Assembly (NCBI GenBank): GCA_007133465.1
Contig: SLMP01000004.1
Span: 1-64,000 of the forward strand
Direction: 5' to 3'
Source: Nitriliruptoraceae bacterium
GTDB taxonomy: Bacteria; Actinomycetota; Nitriliruptoria; Nitriliruptorales; Nitriliruptoraceae
Length of the DNA stretch: 64,000 nt
Part shown: positions 7,420 through 16,715 of the stretch, one piece after another
Layout of the letters: each line of letters begins with the position of its first letter
Position numbering within the stretch: the stretch's first letter is position 1
Notes under the pieces: model-generated
Told to the model about the DNA's origin: nothing
Databases searched by the model: none
What the model saw: the letters and a program-made list of their open reading frames with translations, nothing else
Position numbers and translations under genes: made by a program

Positions 7420-8856
7420 ATGGAGAGCCAGTTCCGGATCATCGTCGGATCGGATGAGGCGAGTTCCGCGCACAAGAACGCGATCCTCGCTGATCTGCAG
7501 CGGGATCGACGCGTCGCATCCGCTTCCGATATCGACAATTCCGAGCGCCGTGAGGGGCACGAGAGCTGCCACGAGATCGGGATCGCCGCAGGGCAGATGA
7601 TCGCGTCCGGACGTGCCGATCGCGCGGTCCTGGTCTGCCGCTCGGGGGTCAGCGCGGCGGTCGCAGCCAACAAGGTCCGCGGTATCCGCGCAACGGTGGC
7701 GCACGACCCCTACTCCGTCGAGCGGTCCGTGGTCGAGGCCGACTGCCAGATCCTCGTCCTCGGCGAGCAGGTGGTGGGGCTCCAGCTCGCCCGACGGCTG
7801 GTCAGTGACTGGCTCGAACACCGCTACGACCCGTCGTTGGCCTCGGCAGCGTCGGTGGACGCGATCACCGACTACGAGCAGTCGGCCGTCGACGACCTCC
7901 AGACGCCCGCACACCGCACGGGTGCAACGCGCACGGCGTCCAGTTCCCCGCGCACCGGGGCCGGGCGTGGCGGCCGCAAGATGGCGATCATCACCGTCGA
8001 TCCATCGAATCCCTACTGGCGGACCGAGATCCGCACTGCGGTGGAGGTAGCGACGGAACTCGGCTTCGACACCACCGCCAACGCGCACAACGGCGACCCC
8101 AACCTGCAGGAGCGCTACATCAACGCCGCGATCCGCGCACGCGTCGATGCGATCGTCCTCGATCCCGCCGGTGCGGCCGAGAGCGTCGAGCCGGTCGAGC
8201 GGGCCCTGGATGCCGGGATCCCGTCGTTCCTCGTCAACGCCGCGATCGCCGTCCAGGGGATCGCGAAGTCCCAGATCCGCTCCAACAACTCCCAAGGTGC
8301 CGCGCTCGGTGCCCGCATCTGGGCCGAGGCCATGGAGGGGGAAGGCACCTACGTCGAGCTGTTCGGGAACCCCACGGACTACAACGCCCGTGCGCGCTCC
8401 AACGCCTACGCGGAGGTCCTCCAGGAGTTCCCCGGCCTCCAGTGGCTGCAGATGGAGACCGCGAACTGGAACCGCGCCCAGGGCAAGCAGCGGATGGCGC
8501 TGATGCTGCGCGCGCACCCCGACGTCGACGGCGTCATCGCAGGCAACGATGAGATGGCTCTCGGAGCGATGGAGGTGTTGCGGCAGGCCGGACGTCTCGA
8601 CGACGTGCCCGTCCTCGGCTTCGATGGGAACCCCGAAGCGGTCCAGGCGGTCCGCTCCGGTGAGATGGTCGCAACGGTCCTGCAGCCCGTGATCCAGATG
8701 TCCAAGCTGGCCGTGGAGCAGGCAGATCGCTTCCTACGCACCGGTGAGACGGGCGCTGACGAGGAGCAGGTCCTCGACACGGCCCTCATCACCCCGGACA
8801 ACGCCCACCTCCTCGAGGACTTCATCCTGCGGGGCGAAGCCGACAGCCAGGAGTGA
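7420..8856 (+). CDS. RpiB-like isomerase domain fused to a sugar-binding periplasmic-type domain
   Basis: Two-domain protein of 478 residues with no signal peptide or membrane segment, so it should be cytosolic. Residues 1-157 are an RpiB/LacAB fold closely resembling the stand-alone RpiB of this cluster (shared ANKV, GIRA, PYSVERS, LGEQVVGLQLAR). The active-site loop is altered, however: the catalytic Cys73 is kept but CGTGLG has become CRSGVS, GSDDAGY is GSDEASS, and the downstream Asn pair of the active site is replaced (SNNC to EADC). A Ser/Thr/Gly/Arg linker spans about 158-186. Residues 187-478 are a Peripla_BP_4 sugar-binding domain about 60 percent identical by eye to the cluster lipoprotein, keeping ITVDPSNPYW, GNPTD, ETANW and GNDEMALGA. 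AAAGG precedes the ATG. Likely a sensor or regulator that reads free and phosphorylated sugar; a catalytic role is less likely. Function unknown. Confidence 0.85.
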   Translation: MESQFRIIVGSDEASSAHKNAILADLQRDRRVASASDIDNSERREGHESCHEIGIAAGQMIASGRADRAVLVCRSGVSAAVAANKVRGIRATVAHDPYSVERSVVEADCQILVLGEQVVGLQLARRLVSDWLEHRYDPSLASAASVDAITDYEQSAVDDLQTPAHRTGATRTASSSPRTGAGRGGRKMAIITVDPSNPYWRTEIRTAVEVATELGFDTTANAHNGDPNLQERYINAAIRARVDAIVLDPAGAAESVEPVERALDAGIPSFLVNAAIAVQGIAKSQIRSNNSQGAALGARIWAEAMEGEGTYVELFGNPTDYNARARSNAYAEVLQEFPGLQWLQMETANWNRAQGKQRMALMLRAHPDVDGVIAGNDEMALGAMEVLRQAGRLDDVPVLGFDGNPEAVQAVRSGEMVATVLQPVIQMSKLAVEQADRFLRTGETGADEEQVLDTALITPDNAHLLEDFILRGEADSQE

Positions 8857-8995
8857 TCGGACCAGCAGGCACGTCGTAGCTCCTCGGGTTTCCGTACGAG
8901 GCTCTCACCCGGAAGAGCGGCCATATGCCGCACCGCGCAGAGGTGAAGGCGGACGATGAGGGCTGGTTGCCGCGGGACCACATGCCGACGCGCGA

Positions 8996-9889
8996 TCACC
9001 CGAGGGCGGCGAGCTCATCGGCGCGGTGCATCGACGGCTGCGCACCCAGACGACTCGCCGCCGCTGCTCCCGCGCGCACGGCGAACTCGACGGCCGTGCT
9101 CACCACGGTGCCGCGGGCCAGCTCTCGTGCGATGGCTCCTCGGAACGCATCGCCCGCGCCGGTGGTATCGACCACCGTGACACGCGGAGCCGGAACCTGA
9201 TGGCTCCCCCGATCATCGATGAGCAGCGCGCCTCGCGACCCTAGCGTGACGATCACCGCCCTCGGCGAGCGGCCCAGCGACTCCCGTAGGCGAGCAGCCC
9301 GCTCGACGTTGCTGCCCTCATCGGGGACCAGCTGCTGAAGCTCGACCTCATTGGGGATCAACACCCCTACGAACTGCAGCATCTCGGGGGGGACCGGCCG
9401 CACAGGAGCCGGATCGAGCTGCACGAGACCCCTTGCCGCGCGCGCCGCCTCCAGGTTGACCTCGCTCGATACCTCCTGCTGCAACGCGACGACCCTCGCG
9501 GATCCGATCAGTCCCGTTGCCCCACGGATATCAGCAACAGCCAGGCGACCGCTCGCTCCCGGTGCCACGATGACGCGGTTCTGACCGCCGCCGTCGACCG
9601 TCACCACAGCTATCCCCGTCGGAGCTTCGGGATCCACGTGGAGATGTTGTAGGTCGATGCCGTCCCGAGCGAGATCCTCGCGGACGAGATCACCATCAGG
9701 ATCGGAGCCGACACGGCCGACCAGCGAGACCGCCGCACCGAGCCTCGCTGCTGCGACAGCCTGGTTGGCGCCCTTCCCACCGCCCACAGAGCTGGCTGCG
9801 GTGGCCAGGATGGTCTCGCCCTCCGACGGGTGGTGCGGCACCTCCAGAACGAGGTCGCGGTGGACGCTGCCGACCACGACGACATCCAT
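8996..9889 (-). CDS. rbsK: Ribokinase-family (PfkB) sugar kinase
   Basis: ATP-dependent carbohydrate kinase of the ribokinase/PfkB family, cytosolic. The 297 residues carry the N-terminal GGGKGANQAVAAARLGA signature (37-53) and the C-terminal DTTGAGDAF signature (241-249), with the catalytic base Asp247. Length and motif spacing match ribokinase. The ATG at 9889 follows GGGGGAGG. It lies 150 bases downstream of transaldolase on the same strand and converges with the fusion gene. In this cluster it may phosphorylate ribose or a tetrulose rather than fructose; the sequence does not decide this. The tetritol pathway itself can run with the DAK-type kinase alone, so this enzyme may add a side substrate. 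Confidence 0.85.
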   Translation of the reverse strand: MDVVVVGSVHRDLVLEVPHHPSEGETILATAASSVGGGKGANQAVAAARLGAAVSLVGRVGSDPDGDLVREDLARDGIDLQHLHVDPEAPTGIAVVTVDGGGQNRVIVAPGASGRLAVADIRGATGLIGSARVVALQQEVSSEVNLEAARAARGLVQLDPAPVRPVPPEMLQFVGVLIPNEVELQQLVPDEGSNVERAARLRESLGRSPRAVIVTLGSRGALLIDDRGSHQVPAPRVTVVDTTGAGDAFRGAIARELARGTVVSTAVEFAVRAGAAAASRLGAQPSMHRADELAALG

Positions 9890-10040
9890 AGCCTCCCCCG
9901 ATCCCGGATCTCCCGCCTACCCGCGTGACCTCGCAGCGATTCGCTGCCGCCAGCCCGCAGCCTAGCCGGCCGTGCCCGCCTCCAGCAGGTGCAGAACGAT
10001 GCGCCGAAGGCGAGCACCACCCGCTACGAAGACCGTCGGT

Positions 10041-11168
10041 TCAGGTCGCCGCGGCGTCGAGGGATGCCTGAAGATCCGACAGCATGTCGGCCCAGGAGTC
10101 CTTGAAGGCAGCGACACCCTGGCGCTCGAGGGTCTCGACCACGTCGTCGTAGTCGACCCCGACCTCGGCCAGTTCCTGCAACGTCCGGGAACCTTCCTCC
10201 AGGTTCGGGGTGATGGCATCACCCTGGAACTCCGCGTGATCGATGACCGCGTCGAGCGTAGCTTCCGGCATGGTGTTGACCGTCTCCGGGGCGACGAGAT
10301 CGACCACGTACCGAGTGTCGTCGTACGCGGGATCCTTCACGCCGGTGGAGGCCCAGAGTGGGCGCTGCACCGTCGCTCCCGCGGCCTGGAGTTGCTGCCA
10401 ACGTTCGGAGGCTCGCATGGCGAGGAACCGGCTGTACGCGACACGTGCGTTCGCGATGGCTGCACGGCCTCGCAGCGCAGCGGCGCGGTCGTCCTCCAGC
10501 GCATCCAGGCGCCGGTCGACCTCGGTGTCCACCCGCGACACGAAGAACGAGGCGACGGAAGCCATCTTGGACAGGTCATACCCGGCTAATCTCGCGGCCT
10601 CCATGCCGGCGAGGAACGCGTCCATCACGAGCTCGTACCGCTGCACGGAGAAGATCAGCGTGACGTTGACACTGATCCCCTGCGCTAGACACGCGGTGAT
10701 GGCCGGGAGCCCTTCGAGGGTCGCCGGGATCTTGATCAGCAGGTTCGGGCGGTCGACCAGCCACCACAACGCGCGCGCTTCGGCGATGGTCGCGGCGGTG
10801 TCGTGCGCAAGTCCTGGATCCACTTCGATCGAGACGCGCCCATCGACGCCACCTGACGAGTCGTACACCGGACGCAGTACATCGCAGGCCCAGCGCACGT
10901 CGTACGCCGTTAACGAGCGGACGGCTTCCTGCAGGTCGACGCCCCGCAGGGCAAGGTCGGAGATCTGCTCGGCGTACGCGTCGCTACCTGCGAGCGCCTT
11001 CTGGAAGATCGTGGGGTTCGTGGTCACGCCGACGACACCGCGGTCACGCAGGTCGGCGAGACCACCGCTGCTCAACCTGGTGCGACTGATGTCATCCAAC
11101 CAGGCGGAGACGCCCTGGTCAGCGAGCGTGGCTAGGGCAGGATCGGGCTGTCTTGACGGTGTGGGCAC
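10041..11168 (-). CDS. tal: Transaldolase
   Basis: Class I aldolase of the pentose phosphate pathway that moves a dihydroxyacetone unit between sedoheptulose 7-phosphate/glyceraldehyde 3-phosphate and erythrose 4-phosphate/fructose 6-phosphate. The 375-residue length fits the long actinobacterial transaldolases (TalB-like type 2). Seen motifs: [12 protein letters not shown] (47-58), the Schiff-base Lys146 in [15 protein letters not shown] and the C-terminal [17 protein letters not shown] block. The start is a GTG at 11168 behind GAGGGAGCCA. It follows the RpiB isomerase gene by about 120 bases on the same strand. Paired with transketolase at the far end of the cluster, it would convert erythrose 4-phosphate from tetritols to central intermediates. 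Confidence 0.95.
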   Translation of the reverse strand: MPTPSRQPDPALATLADQGVSAWLDDISRTRLSSGGLADLRDRGVVGVTTNPTIFQKALAGSDAYAEQISDLALRGVDLQEAVRSLTAYDVRWACDVLRPVYDSSGGVDGRVSIEVDPGLAHDTAATIAEARALWWLVDRPNLLIKIPATLEGLPAITACLAQGISVNVTLIFSVQRYELVMDAFLAGMEAARLAGYDLSKMASVASFFVSRVDTEVDRRLDALEDDRAAALRGRAAIANARVAYSRFLAMRASERWQQLQAAGATVQRPLWASTGVKDPAYDDTRYVVDLVAPETVNTMPEATLDAVIDHAEFQGDAITPNLEEGSRTLQELAEVGVDYDDVVETLERQGVAAFKDSWADMLSDLQASLDAAAT

Positions 11169-11291
11169 TGGCTCCCTCGCGGTGATCGTGAGCTGTGGAT
11201 GGTCGTATGGCGTGGATCTCGTCTTGGAGAGCCAGACGGCCCGTCCGCCGGGGCCGGAGCGCTTGGGCCCGGTAACGGCCGGTCGTGCGGT

Positions 11292-11801
11292 TCACGCTTC
11301 TGCGGAAGCCTGCAGCTTGCGCTCATAGGCTCGGATGCGTTCGACCTTCTCCTCCGAAGGGGACGAGGGGTCGAACACGTAGCCGAGCCACTGCCGCGCG
11401 AGCAGGCGTGCGAGCTCAAGCCCGATGACCCGCTGGCCGAGGGCCAGGATGTGGCAGTTATTGGAGAGGATGGACCGCTCGACACTGTAGGAGTCGTGGC
11501 CGACTGCAGCCCGGATCCCGGGCACCTTGTTCGCAGACATCGCCACACCGAGGCCGGTCCCACAGATAAGCACCCCCCGATCGGCCTCGCCCGCCATGAT
11601 GGCTTCGCCGACCCGAACCGCAACGTCGGGGTAGAGCGTGCGCTCATCCTCCTGGACGCCCATGTCACGGACCCACTCCACACGCGGGTCGTTCTCGAGA
11701 TCATCGAGCAGGGCCTTGCGGTACTCGTAGCCCGCATCGTCCGAGCCGATCACGATACGGAACCGTGGGCTCGCGCTGGCCGCTTCGGCTTCTGCGCTCA
11801 T
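11292..11801 (-). CDS. derI: RpiB/LacAB-family isomerase, probable D-erythrulose-4-phosphate isomerase
   Basis: Cytosolic aldose-ketose isomerase of the RpiB family, expected to convert D-erythrulose 4-phosphate to D-erythrose 4-phosphate (EryI of Brucella, DerI of M. smegmatis). The 169 residues keep the full active site: GSDDAGY, YPDVA, the catalytic Cys80 in LICGTGLG, SANKVPGIRA, HDSYSVERS and SNNCHILALG. At about 165-170 residues it is slightly longer than ribose-5-phosphate isomerase B. Its ATG overlaps the stop of the kinase gene by four bases (ATGA), with GAGGAGGGG as ribosome site inside the kinase gene, so the two are translationally coupled. This coupling is the main reason to prefer the tetrulose-phosphate role over ribose 5-phosphate. 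Confidence 0.85.
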   Translation of the reverse strand: MSAEAEAASASPRFRIVIGSDDAGYEYRKALLDDLENDPRVEWVRDMGVQEDERTLYPDVAVRVGEAIMAGEADRGVLICGTGLGVAMSANKVPGIRAAVGHDSYSVERSILSNNCHILALGQRVIGLELARLLARQWLGYVFDPSSPSEEKVERIRAYERKLQASAEA

Positions 11802-13531
11802 CGGTCACACCCCTCCTCATCGAGAAACGCTCCAACCTCGGTCAGGAGCATGGCCATCGAGATGGCACCCGGGTCGGGCGTGCCGACACTGCGCTCTGCC
11901 AACGGGCGCGCACGACCCACCTTGGGCGTGAGGTCAGCCGTCGCCTTGGCCTCATCGGTGGCGTGCTCCGCGGCCGCCTTCCATGCGGACACGATCGCAC
12001 CACCCTCACTGATCAAGGACTCGAACCGGTCAACGAAGGGGATCAGGGCGTCGAGCATCGTCTTGTCGCCGCGCCGTGCTCCCCCGATGCGCTGCAGGTC
12101 ATCGGATGCGCGACGGACTGCCGCGACCAGTCGCGGCCCATCAACGGGCTCGACATCACCGAACTCGGTCCCGATCGCAACCAGCACGGATCCCCACAGG
12201 CTGCCACTGGTGCCGCCGGCCCGGTCGCCGAACGCCGCTCCCGCTTCGATCAGGACGGTTCCTGCTCCGCCATGGGTCTGCTCGCCTGCCTCCGCGGCCG
12301 CACCACAGCCTCGCACCATCCCGACGCCATGGTCTCCGTCACCGGCGATCGCGTCCAGACGTCCGAGCTCCGTCTCCGCATCACGCATCGTGGCGGCCAT
12401 GCGAGCGAGGACACCCCGGACGATCCCAGCGACCTGGAGGGATGCCTCCGTCGCTTCGCCGGTCGCTCCCAACGCGGAGCCCGCGTCCTCGTCCTCACGG
12501 GTCACCGGCTCGAATCCGACGACCTCGGCCGCGTCCCCACGGCGGAAGGCGACCGAGTGGGCCGGTGCGCACCAGAGGGTCTCGAGCTCCTCATCCAGCC
12601 ACGTCAGCGACAGCGAGCACCCTGCCATGTCGAGGCTGGACACGAGCTCACCCACCTCGGCCATCACCGGCTCGACACCGGCTTCCTGGAGAAGTCGGTA
12701 GATGTCGCCGTAGAGCACGAACAGTTCCTCGTACTTGGTCGCGCCCAGCCCGTTCACGACCACGGCAGCGCGTGACCCGCTGTCCTCCGGCCGCTCCTCC
12801 AGGAGCCCTTCCACGAGCATCTGCGCGAGCTCGCGAGCTGACATCATCGGCTTGGTGCTGATCCCCGGCTCTCCATGGACACCGAGGCCAAGCTCAAGGG
12901 TTCCTGGTTCAACGGTGAAGAGCGGCTCCGACTGTCCGGGGAAGGTGCAGCCGCTGAAGGCCACACCCAGGGAGTACGTGGCATCGTTGGCGGCCTGCAT
13001 CACCCGCGCAACATCATCGAGGGCGTAGCCAGCATCGACGGCGGCGCCACCGACCTTGTACACGACGACCGTGCCGGCGATGCCCCGACGCTTGTCCTTC
13101 TCCTCCAGCGACGCGGAGGCGATGTCGTCGGTGACGTACACGATACGGGTGTCGATGCCCTCCGCGATCAGGCGTTCTCGTGCGGCTCCGAAGTTCAGAC
13201 GGTCACCCGCGTAGTTCCCGAAGGACAGGACGACGCCGGCACCTCCGTCAGCGGCCTTCGCCACCCGGTAGATCTGCTCCGTCGACGGCGAGGTGAAGAT
13301 GTCTCCGAGCACGCAGGCATCCGCCATGCCGACCCCGACGATGCCTCCGTAGGACGGGTAGTGCCCCGACCCGCCACCGACGACCAGGCTGACCTTGCCG
13401 GCCATGGGGCCACTAGCGCGGATGAACCCAGAGGCGTTCGGCACCTTGGTGACGTACCGACCGAACGCGGCGGCGAACCCTTGTATCGCCTCGGGACGGA
13501 AATCGGCGGGGTCGTTGAAAACGTGGGTCAT
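11798..13531 (-). CDS. DhaK-DhaL fused tetrulose (erythrulose/dihydroxyacetone-type) kinase
   Basis: ATP-dependent kinase of the dihydroxyacetone kinase family with both domains in one 577-residue chain. The DhaK domain (about 1-340) has GGGSGHYPSYGG in place of the usual GGGSGHEPAHAG and the substrate-binding His219 in GVHGEPG. The DhaL nucleotide domain (about 365-577) has Mg-binding Asp393, Asp398 and Asp400 in LDAIAGDGDHG. M. smegmatis uses this family as D-erythrulose 4-kinase (DerK) and L-erythrulose 1-kinase (LerK); with both RpiB and TIM isomerases present, one or both substrates are plausible. AGGAGG lies just before the ATG at 13531. The gene is 39 bases after the regulator and overlaps the isomerase by four bases. 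Plain dihydroxyacetone kinase is the alternative. Confidence 0.85.
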   Translation of the reverse strand: MTHVFNDPADFRPEAIQGFAAAFGRYVTKVPNASGFIRASGPMAGKVSLVVGGGSGHYPSYGGIVGVGMADACVLGDIFTSPSTEQIYRVAKAADGGAGVVLSFGNYAGDRLNFGAARERLIAEGIDTRIVYVTDDIASASLEEKDKRRGIAGTVVVYKVGGAAVDAGYALDDVARVMQAANDATYSLGVAFSGCTFPGQSEPLFTVEPGTLELGLGVHGEPGISTKPMMSARELAQMLVEGLLEERPEDSGSRAAVVVNGLGATKYEELFVLYGDIYRLLQEAGVEPVMAEVGELVSSLDMAGCSLSLTWLDEELETLWCAPAHSVAFRRGDAAEVVGFEPVTREDEDAGSALGATGEATEASLQVAGIVRGVLARMAATMRDAETELGRLDAIAGDGDHGVGMVRGCGAAAEAGEQTHGGAGTVLIEAGAAFGDRAGGTSGSLWGSVLVAIGTEFGDVEPVDGPRLVAAVRRASDDLQRIGGARRGDKTMLDALIPFVDRFESLISEGGAIVSAWKAAAEHATDEAKATADLTPKVGRARPLAERSVGTPDPGAISMAMLLTEVGAFLDEEGCDR

Positions 13532-13570
13532 TGCGATCCTCCTGAAGAAACGAACTCCGTCCCGGTCGGC

Positions 13571-14395
13571 TCAGACCGGGGGTGCGATCTCGTACTCGAC
13601 GCCAGCGCTTCTCCACTGCTGCAGGGTCTGTTCATCGGCTCCCTGATCCGTGATGACGCAGTCGAACTCCGTGAGCGTGGCGATGTTGTGAAGCGCGACC
13701 CGGCGGAACTTCGAGCTATCGAGAAGCAGGTAGCGCTTCATCGAAGCGTCCATCATGGCGCGCTTGACCGCGACGATCCGTTCCTCCTGGTGGAACGCAT
13801 CGACCCCGCAGACGGCGGACGTCGACATGAACAATGCGTCGGCACGCATCCGGGTGAGCTGGTCGAGGCAGTGCAGACCGATGAAGGCGTCGTGCGAATG
13901 GTCGTACATCCCCCCGATGCCGACGATGGTCAGACCTGCTTCGACCGAGTGTTCTGCCAGACCGACGATCGCACGCACGAAGTTGGTGACGATGTGGAGC
14001 GGGCCCACCTGGTCCAGTCCTTGGACCATCTGCAACCCGGACGTCGAGTCGTCCAGCATGATGGACATGCCGGGGTGCACGAACCTCAAGGCCACCGCTG
14101 CGATGGCCTTCTTCGCGGCGGTATTGGCCTTCATGCGGAACGGGAGCTGTGACTCGAAGACCCCCGAGGGCTGCACCGTGACGCCGCCGTGGAACTTACG
14201 CACCACCCCACGGCGCTCCAGTGCATCGAGGTCACGGTGGATCGTCATCAGACTGACGTTGAACAGCTTCGCGAGGTTCTGTGGAGAGGAGTCACCGACG
14301 TTGAGCAGGTGCTCGGTGATCCTCGACTGACGGTCGGCCTTCGCGGCTCCTTGGCCTGGCTCCAGCCCGGGTGATTGACCGTCACCTCGCAACAT
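13571..14395 (-). CDS. DeoR-family transcriptional regulator
   Basis: Sugar-phosphate-responsive regulator of the DeoR/GlpR family. The N-terminal winged helix (about residues 15-70) shows the family pattern SLMTIHRDLDALERRGVVRK. The C-terminal DeoRC sugar-phosphate sensor fold follows, with LDDSTS, IVTNFVRAI, GIGGMYD and the KRAMMDASMKRYLLLDSSKF stretch. The ATG at 14395 is preferred to one six codons upstream because GAGGGAG sits right before it. The gene lies between the transporter genes and the kinase/isomerase genes, all on one strand, so it may be part of one long transcript. It most likely represses the cluster until a tetrulose phosphate or erythrose 4-phosphate binds. The motif near 4842 and 17660 is a candidate target. 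Confidence 0.9.
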   Translation of the reverse strand: MLRGDGQSPGLEPGQGAAKADRQSRITEHLLNVGDSSPQNLAKLFNVSLMTIHRDLDALERRGVVRKFHGGVTVQPSGVFESQLPFRMKANTAAKKAIAAVALRFVHPGMSIMLDDSTSGLQMVQGLDQVGPLHIVTNFVRAIVGLAEHSVEAGLTIVGIGGMYDHSHDAFIGLHCLDQLTRMRADALFMSTSAVCGVDAFHQEERIVAVKRAMMDASMKRYLLLDSSKFRRVALHNIATLTEFDCVITDQGADEQTLQQWRSAGVEYEIAPPV

Positions 14396-14506
14396 GCGAC
14401 TCCCTCGAGACATCTCTGAGGCAGCAGGGCCGCCTCGGGTGGGACCGAGGGCCGCCGGGGCGGGGTGGGGGCACCCGACCCGGCGGCCTCGTCGAACGCT
14501 CGGATG

Positions 14507-15535
14507 CTACTGGAGGCGGAACGCAGACAGGTTGGCGACGTTGTCGGAGGTGATCAGCGTGCAGTCGATCGCCTGCTTCTCCGTGTCAGCACCCGTCTCT
14601 CCCGTCCTCAGGTAGTTGTCCATCTGCTCGACGGCCAACTCGGTCGCGCGAACGATCGGCTGCAGCACGGTGGCAACCATCTCGCCGGCGGCCACGGCAG
14701 CAGCTGCATCGTCGTTCCCGTCGAAACCGAGGACGATGACGTCGTCCAGCATTCCTGCCTCACGCAGCGCCTCGATAGCGCCCAGGGCCATCTCGTCGTT
14801 GCCCGAGATGACGCCGTCCATGTTCGGGTGCGCCTGGATCAGACGGTCCATCTGCTCCTTGCCCTGGACCCGGTCCCAGTTCGCGGTCTCCTGCTGCAGC
14901 AGCTCCATGTCCGGGTACTGGGACAGGACGCCCGCGTATGCATCCGAACGGACCGGCGCGTTGTTGTCGGTCGGGTTCCCGAACAGCTCGACGTAGGTGC
15001 CCTCGTAGTTCATCGCCTCGGCGAAGGCCTCGGCTCCCAGGGTGCCACCCTGAGCGTTGTTCGAGACGATCTGCGACTTCGCGATGTCCTGCTCGGCCAA
15101 CTCCGCGTTGACGAGGAACGAGGGGATGCCTGCGTCAAGAGCCTTCTGGACCGCACCAACGCTCTCCTCTGCCCCAGCCGGGTCGAGGATGATCGCCTGG
15201 ACGCCGGCGCTGATCGCCGCGTCGATGAACTGGTTCTGGGCGTCCGGGTCGTTGACGTGCGCGTTGGTCACGAAGTCGTAGCCGAGAGCCGCTGCCGTCT
15301 CCTCAGCGACGTCCACCTGGGTTGACCAGTAGGGGTTGGACGGATCGACGGTGATGATTGCGATGGTCCCGGGGACGTGGTCGCCCGCCGGAGCCTCAGC
15401 CGCGTCCTCGTCCTCTGTTGCCTCGTCGGTGGGCTCGTCGCTGTCGACCGGCTCCTCGCCGTTGTCACCACCACATGCGGTAGCGACGAGCGCTAGCGCC
15501 ATGAGTAGCGCTGCGGACTTCTTCATGTACTTCAT
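14507..15535 (-). CDS. Sugar-binding lipoprotein of the ABC importer (EryG/RbsB-like)
   Basis: Extracytoplasmic substrate-binding protein of a ribose-type importer, anchored by a lipid. A short positive N-terminus (MKYMKKS), a hydrophobic core and the lipobox LVATAC place the lipidated Cys at residue 21. An Asp/Glu-rich spacer (about 22-52) follows, then a Peripla_BP_4 domain to residue 342 with IAIITVDPSNPYW, ILDPAGAEES, GNPTDNN and GNDEMALGA. GAGGAGAGGG precedes the ATG. It lies 52 bases after the permease on the same strand. Ligand is inferred from context as erythritol or threitol. Its binding domain is closely matched by residues 187-478 of the fusion protein at 7420-8856, evidently a paralogue. 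Confidence 0.92.
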   Translation of the reverse strand: MKYMKKSAALLMALALVATACGGDNGEEPVDSDEPTDEATEDEDAAEAPAGDHVPGTIAIITVDPSNPYWSTQVDVAEETAAALGYDFVTNAHVNDPDAQNQFIDAAISAGVQAIILDPAGAEESVGAVQKALDAGIPSFLVNAELAEQDIAKSQIVSNNAQGGTLGAEAFAEAMNYEGTYVELFGNPTDNNAPVRSDAYAGVLSQYPDMELLQQETANWDRVQGKEQMDRLIQAHPNMDGVISGNDEMALGAIEALREAGMLDDVIVLGFDGNDDAAAAVAAGEMVATVLQPIVRATELAVEQMDNYLRTGETGADTEKQAIDCTLITSDNVANLSAFRLQ

Positions 15536-15587
15536 GGAAAACCCTCTCCTCTGTGTGTACTACGCGAAGGTTCTTCAACAACTGCTA

Positions 15588-16715
15588 CTAGGAAGCCGGA
15601 GCTGAGACCTCCACACCGTCGCCTGAACCGGTACCGCCAGCGTCCTTCTGTTTCTTCCTCTCGCCCGAAAGGCGCCCACTCGCCATGAGCTTCTGTTGCG
15701 CCTGGTCGAGTGCCACCGCCAGGATGATGACGACACCGGTGATGACCTGCTGCCAGAACACCGACACACCGACCAGCACGAGACCCGTCACCAGGAAGCC
15801 GATGACGAACGCACCGATCAACGTGCCTCGAACCGTCCCTCGCCCGCCGGACAGGGCAGCGCCTCCGATGACCACCGCCGCGATGGCGTTGAGCTCGTAG
15901 AGTTGGCCTGCCCGGGGTGTCGCCGCGACCAGGTCTGCTGTCAGCAGCAACCCGACCAGTCCGGCACCCAACCCCGAGAGCACGTAGGCACGCGTGACCA
16001 CCATCTGCACCGGAACACCCGAGAGCTCGGCGGCACGAGGGTTGCCCCCGATCGCGTAGAGCCACCGTCCGTAGGGCGTGCGGTTCAGCAGGATGGAGGC
16101 GAGGATCGCAACAACCAGCATCACCAACACCGGAATCGGGATGTTCAGGAGCCGACCACCCGCCACGGTGAGGAACCCGGTGTTGCCGAGCGCTGGGTCA
16201 CCCCTGAGCTGCGTGAAGGTTCTCCCGTCGCTGATGACGAGCGCCATCCCTCGAGCAGCGAAGAGCATGCCGAGGGTCGCGATGAACGGCGCGACGTTCA
16301 GTCGCGCGATCACGAACCCGTTGAGCCACCCGACGAAGGCTCCGACCGCCAGCGAGAGGATGATGACCACCCACACGCTCGGATAGGCCACCAGCTCCGT
16401 CAGTGGAACGTCGTAGCCCTCCAGGAACGTCCCAGCGATCACCCCTGTCAGCCCGACCGTGGAACCGACGGAGAGGTCGATGCCACCATGCAGGATCGTG
16501 AGGAGCATCCCGGTTGCGACGATGGCATTGAACGCGACCTGCCTGGTCATGATGATCAGGTTCTCGGTCGCCAGGAAGTTGGGCGAGAGCGACGCGAAGA
16601 TGATGATGATGACGATGAGGGCAACGAACGCTCGCCCCTCAACCATGATCTGGGTGATCCGGCGGCGGCGAGCCTCGCGAGCTTGCGCGTCGGAGTCTGC
16701 TGTGGTCGCGGTCAC
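15588..16715 (-). CDS. Sugar ABC transporter permease (RbsC/EryF-like)
   Basis: Membrane-spanning channel subunit of the ribose-type importer. The 375 residues hold about 8-10 hydrophobic helices, starting with ALIVIIIIFASLSPNF, and the family motifs NAIVATGMLLTILHGGIDLS, RTPYGRWLYAIGGNPRAA and GRGTVRGTLIGA. The start is taken as GTG at 16715 because a perfect AGGAGG lies six bases before it; the frame is open further upstream, including an ATG at 16754 without a good ribosome site. The gene sits between the DUF2291 gene and the lipoprotein on one strand. Its ATPase partner must be the gene at 5624 on the other strand, since no ATPase gene is in this operon. The C-terminus is unusually Lys/Gly/Ser-rich. 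Confidence 0.92.
   Translation of the reverse strand: MTATTADSDAQAREARRRRITQIMVEGRAFVALIVIIIIFASLSPNFLATENLIIMTRQVAFNAIVATGMLLTILHGGIDLSVGSTVGLTGVIAGTFLEGYDVPLTELVAYPSVWVVIILSLAVGAFVGWLNGFVIARLNVAPFIATLGMLFAARGMALVISDGRTFTQLRGDPALGNTGFLTVAGGRLLNIPIPVLVMLVVAILASILLNRTPYGRWLYAIGGNPRAAELSGVPVQMVVTRAYVLSGLGAGLVGLLLTADLVAATPRAGQLYELNAIAAVVIGGAALSGGRGTVRGTLIGAFVIGFLVTGLVLVGVSVFWQQVITGVVIILAVALDQAQQKLMASGRLSGERKKQKDAGGTGSGDGVEVSAPAS

Noticed and set aside
8857-8995. Terminator between the fusion gene and the convergent ribokinase-family gene
   Set aside because: Only a five-base CCTCG/CGAGG stem with a long loop is visible; too weak to call.
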